Positions 50,137-59,100 of a stretch of 64,000 nt of DNA are shown in pieces; within the stretch, counting starts at the first letter, position 1; each line of letters opens with the position of its first letter. Made by a program: the position numbers and the translations under genes. The notes beneath the pieces are model-generated. The model had not been told where the DNA came from. It searched no databases and worked only from the letters and a program-made list of their open reading frames with translations. Source of the DNA: 39-52-133 sp036523795 (GTDB lineage Bacteria; Pseudomonadota; Gammaproteobacteria; Burkholderiales; Gallionellaceae); NCBI GenBank assembly GCA_036523795.1, contig DATDDN010000038.1, positions 21,187 through 85,186 on the forward strand. The letters run 5' to 3'.

Positions 50137-53100
50137 TCAAGCCTCGACCGGCTTTTCCTCGAACCATTTGTACAGCGTGGGCAACACCACCAGCGTCAGC
50201 AGGGTGGAAGTGATCAGCCCGCCGATCACCACGATGGCCAGCGGTCGCTGCACTTCAGACCCCGGACCGGTGGAGAACAGCATCGGAATCAGGCCCAGCA
50301 TCGCCACCGTGGCCGTCATCAGCACCGGACGGAAGCGCTGGCGGCAGCCCTGCCTCACCGCTTCGGCCTGTGCCATGCCCTCGTCGCGCAGGCTGCGGAT
50401 ATAGGACACCAGCACCACGCCGTTGAGCACCGCAATGCCCCACAGGGCGATGAAGCCCACCGAGGCCGGCACCGACAGGTATTCGCCGCTGACGAACAGT
50501 GCGATGACACCGCCGATCGACGCAAACGGCAGCACCAGGATGATCAGCGATGCATAGCGCAGAGAATTGAACAGCAGGAACAGCAGGAAGAAGATCGCTG
50601 CAATGGTCACCGGCACGATGATCATCAGGTGTCCCATGGCGCGCTGCATGTTCTGGAACTGGCCACCCCATTCCAGATAGTAGCCTTCCTTCAGCTTTAC
50701 CTTGTGCTCCACCGCCTGTTTCAGCTCGGCCACGAAGCCGCCCAAGTCGCGGTCCTTGACGTTGACCCCGACCACGATGCGGCGCTTGGCACTCTCGCGG
50801 CTGATCTGTGCTGGGCCGTCCACCACGCTGATGCGCGCCAGGCTGTCCAGCGCCACCTGGGCGCCATTGGGAGCGCTCACCAGCAGATGGCGGATAGTTT
50901 CCACGTCGTTGCGGAAATTTTCCGGCAGGCGCACCACCGCACCAAAGCGGCGCTCGCCTTCGTAGATGTCGGTCACCACGCGCCCGCCAATGGCGGTTTC
51001 GATCACGTCATGCACATCGGCCACGTTGAGGCCGTGGCGCGCAATGGCCTGGCGGTCAATGTCGATCGACAGATACTGCTGGCCGGTGACCCGCTCCACC
51101 TTCACATCCTGTGCCCCTTGTACTCCCGTAGCCACCTTGGCAATGGCATCTGCCTTCTGTTTCAGCTCATCCAGGTCATCGCCAAACAGCTTGATCGCCA
51201 CGTCCGAGCGCACACCGGTCACCATCTCGTCGACGCGGTCCGAGATCGGCTGCGCCATCACCACCTGCACGCCGGGCAAGGTCATCAGCTTGTCGCGGAT
51301 GGCCGCGGCAATCTCGTCCTGGCTCCAGCCATCCGGCCATTCGCTGCGCGGCTTGAGGCTGACGATGGGTGTGGATTCATTCTGCCCCTGCGCATCGGCC
51401 GGGCTCTCGCCGCGCCCCACACCGGAGACGGCCGACTTCACGCCGGGCACCTGCATCACCAGGCGCATCGCTTCCGTCTCCATCTTGATCGACTCGTCCA
51501 GCGAGATGTTGGGCACGCGGTTGATGCCGGGCACGATGGAGCCCTCCTTCATCTCGGGGATGAAGGCGCTGCCGAGGAAGGGCAGCAATATCACGGCCAG
51601 CATGAAGGCGCCGCCGGCCACCCCAACCGTCTTGCGATCATTCGCCAGGGCCTTGTCGAGCAGGCGCAGGTAGGGGCGACGCAGAGCAGCCACCAGGCGG
51701 GTGTCATGCTCGTCCTTGCCCTCCAGCAGGTAGGAGCTCAGCACCGGGGTGAGCGTGAGCGCCAGGATCAGCGACACGAACAGCGCGATGGCAATGGTGT
51801 AGGCCAGCGGCGCAAACATCTTGCCCTCCATGCCCTGCAGGGTCATCAGCGGCAGGAACACCAGGATGATGATGCCGACGCCGAACACCACCGGCGTCGC
51901 CACTTCGGCCGCCGCTTCCAGCACCACGCGCACCCGGCTGATGCCGCGCTCCTTGTTCTCGGCCAGACGCTGGAAGGTGTTCTCCACCACCACCACCGAG
52001 CCGTCCACGATCAGGCCGATGGCAATCGCCAGCCCGCCCAGCGACATCAGGTTGGCCGAGATGCCGTAATGGTTCATCACCATGAAGGTGAGCAGCGGGG
52101 TGAGCACCAGCGAAGCCACCACGATCAGCGAGGAGCGCACATCGCCGAGGAACAGGAACAGCACCACCACCACCAGCAACACGCCCTCGATCAGCACCTT
52201 CACCACGGTGTGCAGTGCGGCATCGACCAGATCGCTGCGGTCATAGTAGGGCACGATCTTGAGGCCATCCGGCAGCATGCCGCGGTCGTTGATCTCCTGC
52301 ACCCGTGCCTTGACGCGCGACACCACTTCCTTCGCATTGCCGGCGCGTATCATCATCACGATGCCGCCGACCGACTCGGTCTCGCCGTTCTTGAGCAGTG
52401 CGCCATAACGCACTTCGCTGCCGATGCTCACCTCGGCCACGTCGCGCACGAACACCGGCACCCCGTCCTGTTCCTTGAGCACGATGCTGCGGATGTCATC
52501 CAGCGTCTTGATCAGTCCGACGCCCCGGATCAGGTACTGCTCGGCGTAATGCGGCAGCACACCGCCGCCGGAGTTGGCATTGTTGCGCGCCAGCGCCTGA
52601 TACACCTCCTGCAACGTAACCTTGTAGTGGCGCATGCGGTCCGGGTTGACCAGCACCTGGTACTGCTTGACGTAGCCGCCCTGCGAGTTGATCTCGGCCA
52701 CGCCGGGAATGCCGCGCAGCAGCGGCCGCACCACCCAGTCCTGGGCGATGCGGCGGCGCGTCAGCTCTTCCTGTGACAGCGCCTGATTGCCGTCATCGGG
52801 GCGCTCCAGCGTGTACTGATATACCTCGCCCAGGCCGGTGGACAGCGGCCCCAGCGTCGGCGTCACTCCTTCCGGCATGCGCCCGCCCACCTCGATCAGG
52901 CGTTCCATCACCAGCTGGCGGGCGAAGTACACATCGGTCGCTTCGGTGAACACCAGCGTGATCAGCGAGAGTCCCGGCTTGTTGAGCGAGCGCATCTCCT
53001 CCAGCCCGGGCAGGCCGGTCATGGCCATCTCCAGCGGCACGGTGACGAAGCGCTCGACTTCCTCGGGCGAACGGCCCTTGGCCTCGGTGGCGATCTGCAC

Positions 53101-53238
53101 CTGCACGTTGGTCACGTCAGGGAAGGCGTCCACCGACAGCTTGCGCGCGGCATCCAGACCGAATACCAGCAGGCACACGGCCACCACCGCCACCACCAGG
53201 CGCTGCTTGAGCGCAGCACGGATCAATGTTTCGAGCAT
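50137..53238 (-). CDS. czcA: Heavy-metal efflux RND permease (CzcA/CusA family)
   Basis: 1033 residues with the two large periplasmic loops and 12 TM helices of the HME-RND family. Recognisable segments: VVAVCLLVFGLDAARKLSVDAFPDVTNVQ, GLAIAIGLIVDGSVVVVENTFQRLAENKE (charged TM4), TLQGMEGKMFAPLAYTIAIALFVS and IIVPVTIAAIFFLLFLLFN. It exports divalent or monovalent heavy metals from the periplasm using the proton gradient. The TM4 residues do not decide the metal. It lies between czcB and the PII-like gene. Confidence 0.92.
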   Translation of the reverse strand: MLETLIRAALKQRLVVAVVAVCLLVFGLDAARKLSVDAFPDVTNVQVQIATEAKGRSPEEVERFVTVPLEMAMTGLPGLEEMRSLNKPGLSLITLVFTEATDVYFARQLVMERLIEVGGRMPEGVTPTLGPLSTGLGEVYQYTLERPDDGNQALSQEELTRRRIAQDWVVRPLLRGIPGVAEINSQGGYVKQYQVLVNPDRMRHYKVTLQEVYQALARNNANSGGGVLPHYAEQYLIRGVGLIKTLDDIRSIVLKEQDGVPVFVRDVAEVSIGSEVRYGALLKNGETESVGGIVMMIRAGNAKEVVSRVKARVQEINDRGMLPDGLKIVPYYDRSDLVDAALHTVVKVLIEGVLLVVVVLFLFLGDVRSSLIVVASLVLTPLLTFMVMNHYGISANLMSLGGLAIAIGLIVDGSVVVVENTFQRLAENKERGISRVRVVLEAAAEVATPVVFGVGIIILVFLPLMTLQGMEGKMFAPLAYTIAIALFVSLILALTLTPVLSSYLLEGKDEHDTRLVAALRRPYLRLLDKALANDRKTVGVAGGAFMLAVILLPFLGSAFIPEMKEGSIVPGINRVPNISLDESIKMETEAMRLVMQVPGVKSAVSGVGRGESPADAQGQNESTPIVSLKPRSEWPDGWSQDEIAAAIRDKLMTLPGVQVVMAQPISDRVDEMVTGVRSDVAIKLFGDDLDELKQKADAIAKVATGVQGAQDVKVERVTGQQYLSIDIDRQAIARHGLNVADVHDVIETAIGGRVVTDIYEGERRFGAVVRLPENFRNDVETIRHLLVSAPNGAQVALDSLARISVVDGPAQISRESAKRRIVVGVNVKDRDLGGFVAELKQAVEHKVKLKEGYYLEWGGQFQNMQRAMGHLMIIVPVTIAAIFFLLFLLFNSLRYASLIILVLPFASIGGVIALFVSGEYLSVPASVGFIALWGIAVLNGVVLVSYIRSLRDEGMAQAEAVRQGCRQRFRPVLMTATVAMLGLIPMLFSTGPGSEVQRPLAIVVIGGLITSTLLTLVVLPTLYKWFEEKPVEA

Positions 53239-53239
53239 G

Positions 53240-54391
53240 TCAGCCTTCCAGTTCCTTGCGCTTGCGTTCGTTGTTCAGATGAAAAGCGCCGTCGATCACC
53301 AGCTTTTCGCCCGCCTTTAGTCCATCCAGCACCACGACGCGCCCCTGGCTCTCCTGCCCCAGGCTGACCCGGCGCAACTGGAAGCGTTGCGCATCCAGCT
53401 GGACGAACACATGATCCTTGTTGTCCTCGCGCACGATGGCGGTGGCGGGCACCATCAGCCGGCGCTGCGGCGCGCTCTGGATCAGCATCGAGGCCAGCAT
53501 CTGCGGCTTGAGCAGGCGTTTGGGGTTGCTGACATCCATGCGGATGGTCACGGTGCGCGTGTCCGGATTGACGATGTCGGCCACGAAGATCAGCCTGCCC
53601 TCGATCTTCTCGTCACCCAGCGCCGGAATCTCGGCCTGTGCCAGCTCACCCGGCTTCACCGCAGCCGCCTGCTGCTCCGGCACTTCGGCGACCAGCCAGA
53701 CATGCGAAAGATCCGCCACGGTGAACAGCGCATCGGCCGGCTGCACGACCTGACCCTGAGTCAGCTTGCGTTCAATCACGCTGCCATCGATGGTGGATGT
53801 CACCGATGACTGGGAATGCACATTGCGGCTGGATTCCAGCCTCGCAATCGCCGCCTCCGTCATGCCCAGCACATTGAGCTGGTCATGCGCGGCACGTAGC
53901 TCGGATTGCCCCTGCACATATTCACTCTCGCGCTTCTGCAGCTCGGCGGCGCCGATCACATCGGACGAGAACAGCAGCTTGGCGCGCTCCACCGCGCGCT
54001 GCTGCAGCTCGGCCTGCGACAGCGCCTTCAGGTAGGACAGCTGCGCGGCCGACAGCTCGGTGCTGTGCAGCGTGGCCAGCACCTCGCCTCGTTTGACCCG
54101 CTGCCCCAGCGAGGCATTGATCTGGGTCACCCTGCCGGTCACCGCCGCACCGATGCGCGCCACGCGCTGCTCGTCCACCTCGACGCGCGCCGGCACGCGC
54201 AGGCTGGTGCTGGCCTCGCCCTCGCTCACCGCTTCAATCTTCAGGCGCTGCAGGAAACCTTCCTGCACCGATACGATGCCGGGATCAGCCTGCGCCGCAC
54301 CGGCGGCCGGCACCTCCTTCTTGCCACACGCACTCAGCAGCGCAAGCAGCAGCAGGGAAACAGGCAATGCAATTCGAGTCTTGTTCATCAT
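53240..54391 (-). CDS. czcB: RND efflux membrane-fusion protein (CzcB-like)
   Basis: 383 residues. Signal peptide with lipobox (SLLLLALLSACGKKEV) indicates an inner-membrane-attached lipoprotein. The HlyD-like core has the lipoyl halves INASLGQRVKRGEVLATLHSTEL and a coiled coil with a hairpin (LSYLKALSQAELQQRAVERAKL). The stop is 1 bp before the czcA start; it overlaps czcC by 4 bp (ATGA). Confidence 0.92.
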   Translation of the reverse strand: MMNKTRIALPVSLLLLALLSACGKKEVPAAGAAQADPGIVSVQEGFLQRLKIEAVSEGEASTSLRVPARVEVDEQRVARIGAAVTGRVTQINASLGQRVKRGEVLATLHSTELSAAQLSYLKALSQAELQQRAVERAKLLFSSDVIGAAELQKRESEYVQGQSELRAAHDQLNVLGMTEAAIARLESSRNVHSQSSVTSTIDGSVIERKLTQGQVVQPADALFTVADLSHVWLVAEVPEQQAAAVKPGELAQAEIPALGDEKIEGRLIFVADIVNPDTRTVTIRMDVSNPKRLLKPQMLASMLIQSAPQRRLMVPATAIVREDNKDHVFVQLDAQRFQLRRVSLGQESQGRVVVLDGLKAGEKLVIDGAFHLNNERKRKELEG

Positions 54392-55647
54392 GAATCTCCA
54401 GAAACGGGCAGGGCGCGCAGCCGCTCGATGTCGATCATGGCCGACTGCAGCTCGTAGCGCGCATTGAGAAAATCAACCCGTGTGGCTCGCCACACGCGCT
54501 GTGCATCCAGGTAATCGATAATGCCGCGCTCGCCGTAGCGGTAAGCCGCCTCGGCCACGTTCATCGCCGACTCGGCTTCTTTCAGCAGGCCGGCCTCGAA
54601 GGTCTCGACCTGGCGCCGGGCAATCGAATAGCGTCCGTAGGCGCGATCCAGTTCGGCCAGCATGCCGAGCTGGCTATGGCGCGCCTCTGCCTCAGCCCTC
54701 TGCTGATTGGACAAGGCCTCGCCAATCGGGCCCGAGCGTCGATCCCACAACGGCAACGGCACGGCTATCCCTACGCGCCACTGGCTCATGTCCGGGTCGC
54801 GTTCGGCACTCAGCTTGAGCGTGAACTGCGACAGGCGTGCAGCGCGCTCCTGCTCCACGCGTGCCTGGGCACGGCGTGTTTCGGCCTCGCCCACTTTCAG
54901 GCGTGGCTGGTTGGCCAGCAGATCCCGGCGCAGCTCGTCCAGCGCGGGCAGGCTGGCCGGCCACAATGGCTCTGGCGCCACCTCGAAATGCTCATCCAGC
55001 GGCGCACCGATCAGCGCGCGCAGCCAGTCGCGCGCCTGCACCACGCGCACCTCGGCACTTTGCAGCGCGCTCTCCGCCGCCAGCGTTTCCGCTTCCGATT
55101 TCACCAGCTCATAGCGCGCTGCCTCGCCCACCGACACCTTGACCTTGACGCGATCGCGTATCTGTTCCAGCAGCGCCAGGTTTTCCTGCGCCAGGGCAGC
55201 TTCTTCCTGGCGACGCAGCACATCGAAATAGGCCTGCTTCACCGCAGCTCGCTGCTCCAGCCGCGCCGCTTCCAGCGCGGCATCCCCCGCTTCGGCGCCG
55301 GCCGCAGCCACACCCTGGCGCGCGCTGCGGGTGGAAGGGAACTCGATGGGCTGTGCTATACCCACCATTTCATTGCGCCCCTCGGCACCGCCGGGCTGAC
55401 GTGAACGCGATACGCCGGACGCCACTTCCAGCTCCGGATTCTGGAAGGCATGCGCCGATTTCACGGCCGCCTGCGCACCTTGCCGCTGCGCTTCGGCCAT
55501 GGCCAGCGCGGGGCTGTGCTCCGTTGCCAGCCGCAGGGCTTCCTGCAGGGTGAGCGGCTGCGCCTGGGCCAGCATCGGCGCAGCCAGGAGCCAGGCCGCG
55601 CACCATCGCCGCCACTGCATACAGGTTGTTGGTGTTTGCTTCATCAT
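54388..55647 (-). CDS. czcC: Outer-membrane efflux channel (CzcC-like)
   Basis: 419 residues from the ATG at 55647 (MMKQTPTTCMQW); a longer frame adds an unlikely 28 residues. The signal peptide ends LAAPMLAQAQ. TolC-family features: QPLTLQEALRLATEHSPALAMAEAQRQGAQAAV and repeated helical hairpins (EEAALAQENLALLEQIRDRVKVKVSVGEA). It is the first gene of czcCBA. Divergent from nhaR. Confidence 0.88.
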   Translation of the reverse strand: MMKQTPTTCMQWRRWCAAWLLAAPMLAQAQPLTLQEALRLATEHSPALAMAEAQRQGAQAAVKSAHAFQNPELEVASGVSRSRQPGGAEGRNEMVGIAQPIEFPSTRSARQGVAAAGAEAGDAALEAARLEQRAAVKQAYFDVLRRQEEAALAQENLALLEQIRDRVKVKVSVGEAARYELVKSEAETLAAESALQSAEVRVVQARDWLRALIGAPLDEHFEVAPEPLWPASLPALDELRRDLLANQPRLKVGEAETRRAQARVEQERAARLSQFTLKLSAERDPDMSQWRVGIAVPLPLWDRRSGPIGEALSNQQRAEAEARHSQLGMLAELDRAYGRYSIARRQVETFEAGLLKEAESAMNVAEAAYRYGERGIIDYLDAQRVWRATRVDFLNARYELQSAMIDIERLRALPVSGDS

Positions 55648-55743
55648 GAAAATACCGCAGATCCTCAATAGGCTTTCGCCCCTGCCCGTGACTTGCCAGG
55701 GGGCTTGCAGGCAAGTATATGAGCAACGCATAATTCCTAAAAA

Positions 55744-55769
55744 TCGAATATTACGTAGACAATATTCGA
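55744..55769. promoter_or_regulatory. Inverted repeat between czcC and nhaR
   Basis: TCGAATATT and AATATTCGA face each other over 8 bp (ACGTAGAC), a perfect 9-bp inverted repeat. It lies 58 bp before the nhaR start and about 97 bp before the czcC start. LysR-type regulators bind such AT-rich palindromes between divergent genes, so it may be the NhaR site. Confidence 0.6.
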
Positions 55770-55826
55770 AAATCCCGAATCACAAGCACCACGGAACACC
55801 CTGCGAACACGGAAGGAGCACGATCC

Positions 55827-56732
55827 ATGGCAAGCATCAATTACAAGCACCTGCACTACTTCTGGAGCGTGGCAAAGGCGGGCGGCATCACGCGCGCCAG
55901 CGAACGGCTGCACATCACACCGCAAACGATCAGCGGCCAGTTGAGCCTGTTTGAGCAGACACTGGGGGAAACGCTGTTCAACCGCAACGGCAAGCATTTC
56001 GAGCTCACCGAAGCCGGCCAGATGGTGCTGACTTATGCAGATGAAATCTTTTCGCTCGGCCAGGAACTGCAGGATGCCCTGCATCACCACCCCACCGGCC
56101 GCCTTGCCCAGTTCAGGGTGGGGCTGACCGATGCGGTGCCCAAATCACTGGCCTACCATCTGCTCGAACCTGCCGTACAGATTTCCGAGCAGCCGCGCAT
56201 CATCTGCCGCGAGGGCAAGGTAGCCAGCCTGCTGGCTGAACTGGCGATACACCGCCTCGACATCGTCATTGCCGACAGCCCGATGCCTTCTTCGCTGAAT
56301 GTGAAAGGCTTCAGCCACTTGCTGGGTGAAAGCGGCCTGTCATTCTTTGCCACCCGTACACTCGCCCGGCAACATGCGGGCGACTTTCCCGCCTGCCTGA
56401 ACGGCGCACCGCTGCTGTTGCCGGGCGAAGATGTGGCCGTGCGTCCCAGACTGGTGCGCTGGCTGAACGAACACAAGATCAGTCCGCGCATCACAGGCGA
56501 ATTTGACGACAGCGCACTGATGGAAGCATTCGGGCGCGCCGGCGCCGGCATCTTCTGCGCACCCTCAGCCATCGCCGCACAGTTCATGCACCAGCATGAT
56601 GTGGTTCGCATCGGCGCGACCGATGAAGTCAGGGAACACTTCTATGCCATTTCGGTGGAGCGCAAGCTCACCCACCCCGCAGTTCTGGCCATCAGCCGCT
56701 CTGCAAGACAGGAGCTGTTCAGCAAGCGATAG
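55827..56732 (+). CDS. nhaR: LysR-family regulator of NhaR type
   Basis: 301 residues. The N-terminal wHTH MASINYKHLHYFWSVAKAGG, ITRASERLHITPQTISGQLSLFEQTLGETLF is the NhaR variety (cf. E. coli NhaR MSMSHINYNHLYYFWHVYKEG). The C-terminal effector domain is LysR-like (VGLTDAVPKSLAYHLLEPAVQ). E. coli NhaR responds to sodium and activates nhaA; no nhaA is in this window, and it is divergent from czcCBA, so its target here may be metal efflux. Confidence 0.88.
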   Translation: MASINYKHLHYFWSVAKAGGITRASERLHITPQTISGQLSLFEQTLGETLFNRNGKHFELTEAGQMVLTYADEIFSLGQELQDALHHHPTGRLAQFRVGLTDAVPKSLAYHLLEPAVQISEQPRIICREGKVASLLAELAIHRLDIVIADSPMPSSLNVKGFSHLLGESGLSFFATRTLARQHAGDFPACLNGAPLLLPGEDVAVRPRLVRWLNEHKISPRITGEFDDSALMEAFGRAGAGIFCAPSAIAAQFMHQHDVVRIGATDEVREHFYAISVERKLTHPAVLAISRSARQELFSKR

Positions 56733-56917
56733 AAATGTCCCCGCACGCCCGGCGCAATCATCGCAGCCATGCGTGACAGAGCCTGGCGTCGCGTCATGCC
56801 GAGGGGAACCATAAACTTGCTGGGAGGGCGCATTTCGTGGATAATTCGCGCCCTTCCGCTCCTGTTTCTCGTTTGGCCGGCCTGCCTTGGCCTGAACGTG
56901 AAATCGGCGTATCCCCT

Positions 56918-57004
56918 GCCGGGATGATGGAACTGGTAGACGTGCCGGACTCAAAATCCGGTGCCAGCGATGGCGTGCGGGTTCGAGTCCCGCTCCCGGC
57001 ACCA
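56918..57004 (+). tRNA. tRNA-Leu (anticodon CAA)
   Basis: An 87-nt tRNA with encoded CCA. Acceptor GCCGGGA pairs TCCCGGC; the anticodon loop CTCAAAA reads CAA at 56952-56954; a long variable arm (class II) and T arm GGTTCGAGTCC follow. This is tRNA-Leu(CAA). It stands alone between nhaR and a small secreted gene. Confidence 0.95.
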
Positions 57005-57121
57005 CCCCCCTCAAAAAAATGTTACGGCTCCTGTCAACGCACGGTGAAACTGCCGCGTTAATGGCACTGACACGCAGTAGTGTCATAAACGTTTATCAAC
57101 CTACTTGAATTGGAGTTCTAA

Positions 57122-57340
57122 ATGAAACTGTTTTCTACACTGATCGCTGCTGTATTTGCTCTGGTTTCTTTCTCCGCTGTTGCTGCTGAAGGCGCTGCTG
57201 CTCCTGCTGCCCAAGCTCAGACAGCCGCTCCTGAAGCCGCCAAGGCAGAAACTCCCAAGCCAAAAGCAAAAGCCAAGGCAAAGGCAAAACGCAAGAGCAA
57301 AGCTCACAAAGCTGAAAAAGCTGACGCAGCAGCCAAGTAA
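57122..57340 (+). CDS. Small secreted Lys/Ala-rich protein
   Basis: 72 residues: signal peptide MKLFSTLIAAVFALVSFSAVAA, then a low-complexity Ala/Lys/Pro tail (ETPKPKAKAKAKAKRKSKAHK). The mature protein is strongly basic and likely disordered. It resembles small periplasmic acid-shock or histone-like tails, but no function is known. GGAG precedes the ATG and a strong terminator follows, so it is its own transcription unit. Confidence 0.75.
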   Translation: MKLFSTLIAAVFALVSFSAVAAEGAAAPAAQAQTAAPEAAKAETPKPKAKAKAKAKRKSKAHKAEKADAAAK

Positions 57341-57354
57341 TTCCGGCTACTCCG

Positions 57355-57383
57355 AAAAAGGCAGGGGCAACCCTGCCTTTTTT
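57355..57383 (+). terminator. Terminator of the small secreted protein gene
   Basis: AAAAAGGCAGGG pairs with CCCTGCCTTTTTT over loop GCAA, 15 bp after the stop codon. A classical Rho-independent terminator. Confidence 0.92.
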
Positions 57384-57492
57384 ATTTGCCGCGCGTCGTA
57401 TTGCCATGCCGTTCGCATAGAAAACTCGGCGCTGCCACAGCCGCCGTGGCCAGATGTTAAAATGCCGCTTTGAATCAATCTGGCAATCTCTA

Positions 57493-57939
57493 ATGATCTG
57501 GAAACCCAACGTCACCGTCGCCGCCGTCATCGAACAGGACGGCAAATTCCTTCTGGTGGAAGAACATACCTCACAGGGCCTGCGCTTCAATCAGCCCGCC
57601 GGCCACCTGGAAGCCAACGAATCGCTGCTCGCCGCCGTGGCGCGCGAAGCGCTGGAAGAAACCGCTTACGATTTCGAGCCACAGCATGTGCTGGGCATCT
57701 ACCGCTGGCACTCCACGGCTGCCGACGTCACCTACCTGCGCTTTGCCTTCACCGGCAAGCTGCTGGCGCATCACGCCGAGCGCCCGCTGGATGAGGGCAT
57801 TGTGCATGCCGTGTGGATGACACCGGAGGAAATCCGCGCCACAACAGAGCGCCACCGCAGCCCGCTGATCCTGCGCTGCGTGGAAGACTACCTGGCCGGC
57901 AAGCGCTATCCGCTGGAACTGCTTACCCACTATGACTAA
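57493..57939 (+). CDS. nudJ: Nudix hydrolase, NudJ-like
   Basis: 148 residues from the ATG at 57493. Full Nudix box: GHLEANESLLAAVAREALEETAYDF, with all catalytic glutamates (REALEE). In E. coli nudJ (ymfB) also overlaps mnmA and hydrolyses nucleoside triphosphates such as HMP-PP or thiamine-PP. Here it overlaps mnmA by 8 bp, the same arrangement. Confidence 0.9.
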   Translation: MIWKPNVTVAAVIEQDGKFLLVEEHTSQGLRFNQPAGHLEANESLLAAVAREALEETAYDFEPQHVLGIYRWHSTAADVTYLRFAFTGKLLAHHAERPLDEGIVHAVWMTPEEIRATTERHRSPLILRCVEDYLAGKRYPLELLTHYD

Positions 57940-59008
57940 ACCTCGCGTCGTCGTCGGCATGTCGGGCGGGGTGGATTCCGCCGTCAGTGCTTTGCTGTTG
58001 AAACAGCAAGGCTATGAGGTGATCGGCCTGTTCATGAAGAACTGGGAAGACGACGACACCGACGAATACTGCTCCTCGCGCCAGGACCTGATCGACGCCG
58101 CCTCGGTGGCGGACACCATCAGCATCCCGCTGGAGGCGGTGAACTTCGCCAGGGAATACAAGGACCGCGTATTCAGCTATTTCCTGCGCGAATACCAGGC
58201 CGGGCGCACCCCCAACCCGGACATCCTGTGCAACTCGGAAATCAAGTTCAAGGCCTTCCTCGACCATGCCATGCGCCTGGGCGCGGACAAGATCGCCATG
58301 GGCCACTATGCCCAGGTGCGCGAGGTGGATGGCCTGTTCCAGCTGCTCAAGGCGGATGACGCCAGCAAGGATCAGAGCTACTTCCTGCATCGCCTCAACC
58401 AGGCACAGCTGTCCAAGGCGATGTTCCCGCTCGGCCACCTGCTCAAATCGCAGGTGCGCAAGATCGCCGAGGAACACCATCTGTCCAACTACGCAAAGAA
58501 GGACAGCACCGGCATCTGCTTCATCGGCGAGCGCCCGTTCCGCGAGTTCCTCAGCAAATACCTGCCCACCCAGCCGGGCGACATGGTCACCCCTGAGGGC
58601 CAGGTCATGGGCAAGCATCAGGGGCTGTCGTTCTACACCATCGGCCAGCGCCAGGGCCTGGGCATAGGCGGCGGCAAGGACGGCAGCGGCGAGCCCTGGT
58701 TCGTCGCTGCCAAGGACATGGCCGGCAACCGCCTGATCGTGGTGCAGGGCCACGACCACCCCCTGCTGCTCAAACCCGAACTCGACGCCATGGACATGCA
58801 CTGGATCAGCGGCAGCCCGCCCGACACCACGCGCGCTTACGCCGCCAAGACCCGCTACCGCCAGCAGGATGCGCCCTGCCGCATCGGCCTGCTGCCTGAC
58901 GGCAATGCCCGCTTTGTTTTTGACCAGCCGCAGTGGGCGGTCACGCCGGGGCAATCGGTGGTGGCCTATGATGGGGCGGTGTGCCTGGGTGGCGGGATTA
59001 TTCTCTGA
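57932..59008 (+). CDS. mnmA: tRNA-specific 2-thiouridylase
   Basis: 358 residues. PP-loop RVVVGMSGGVDSAVSALLLKQ activates U34; the catalytic cysteines lie in PNPDILCNSEIKF and DSTGICFIGERPF. It inserts sulfur at C2 of U34 in Lys, Glu and Gln tRNAs, with TusE/IscS upstream in the sulfur relay. It is co-transcribed with nudJ. A TusE-like protein is at 6.5 kb, but it lacks the required cysteine. Confidence 0.97.
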   Translation: MTKPRVVVGMSGGVDSAVSALLLKQQGYEVIGLFMKNWEDDDTDEYCSSRQDLIDAASVADTISIPLEAVNFAREYKDRVFSYFLREYQAGRTPNPDILCNSEIKFKAFLDHAMRLGADKIAMGHYAQVREVDGLFQLLKADDASKDQSYFLHRLNQAQLSKAMFPLGHLLKSQVRKIAEEHHLSNYAKKDSTGICFIGERPFREFLSKYLPTQPGDMVTPEGQVMGKHQGLSFYTIGQRQGLGIGGGKDGSGEPWFVAAKDMAGNRLIVVQGHDHPLLLKPELDAMDMHWISGSPPDTTRAYAAKTRYRQQDAPCRIGLLPDGNARFVFDQPQWAVTPGQSVVAYDGAVCLGGGIIL

Positions 59009-59100
59009 CGCAAGTGCCCCAACCAGAGTTGGGGGCTGTTTGAACGTTAGACCTGACCCCGCGCGTTTGCTTTAGGGACAAATAGCACCACCCCTCAGCC

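Noticed and set aside
50629..52776. A 715-residue plus-strand frame rich in His and Gln
   Set aside because: It lies opposite czcA, has no ribosome site, and its composition follows from the GC-rich complement.
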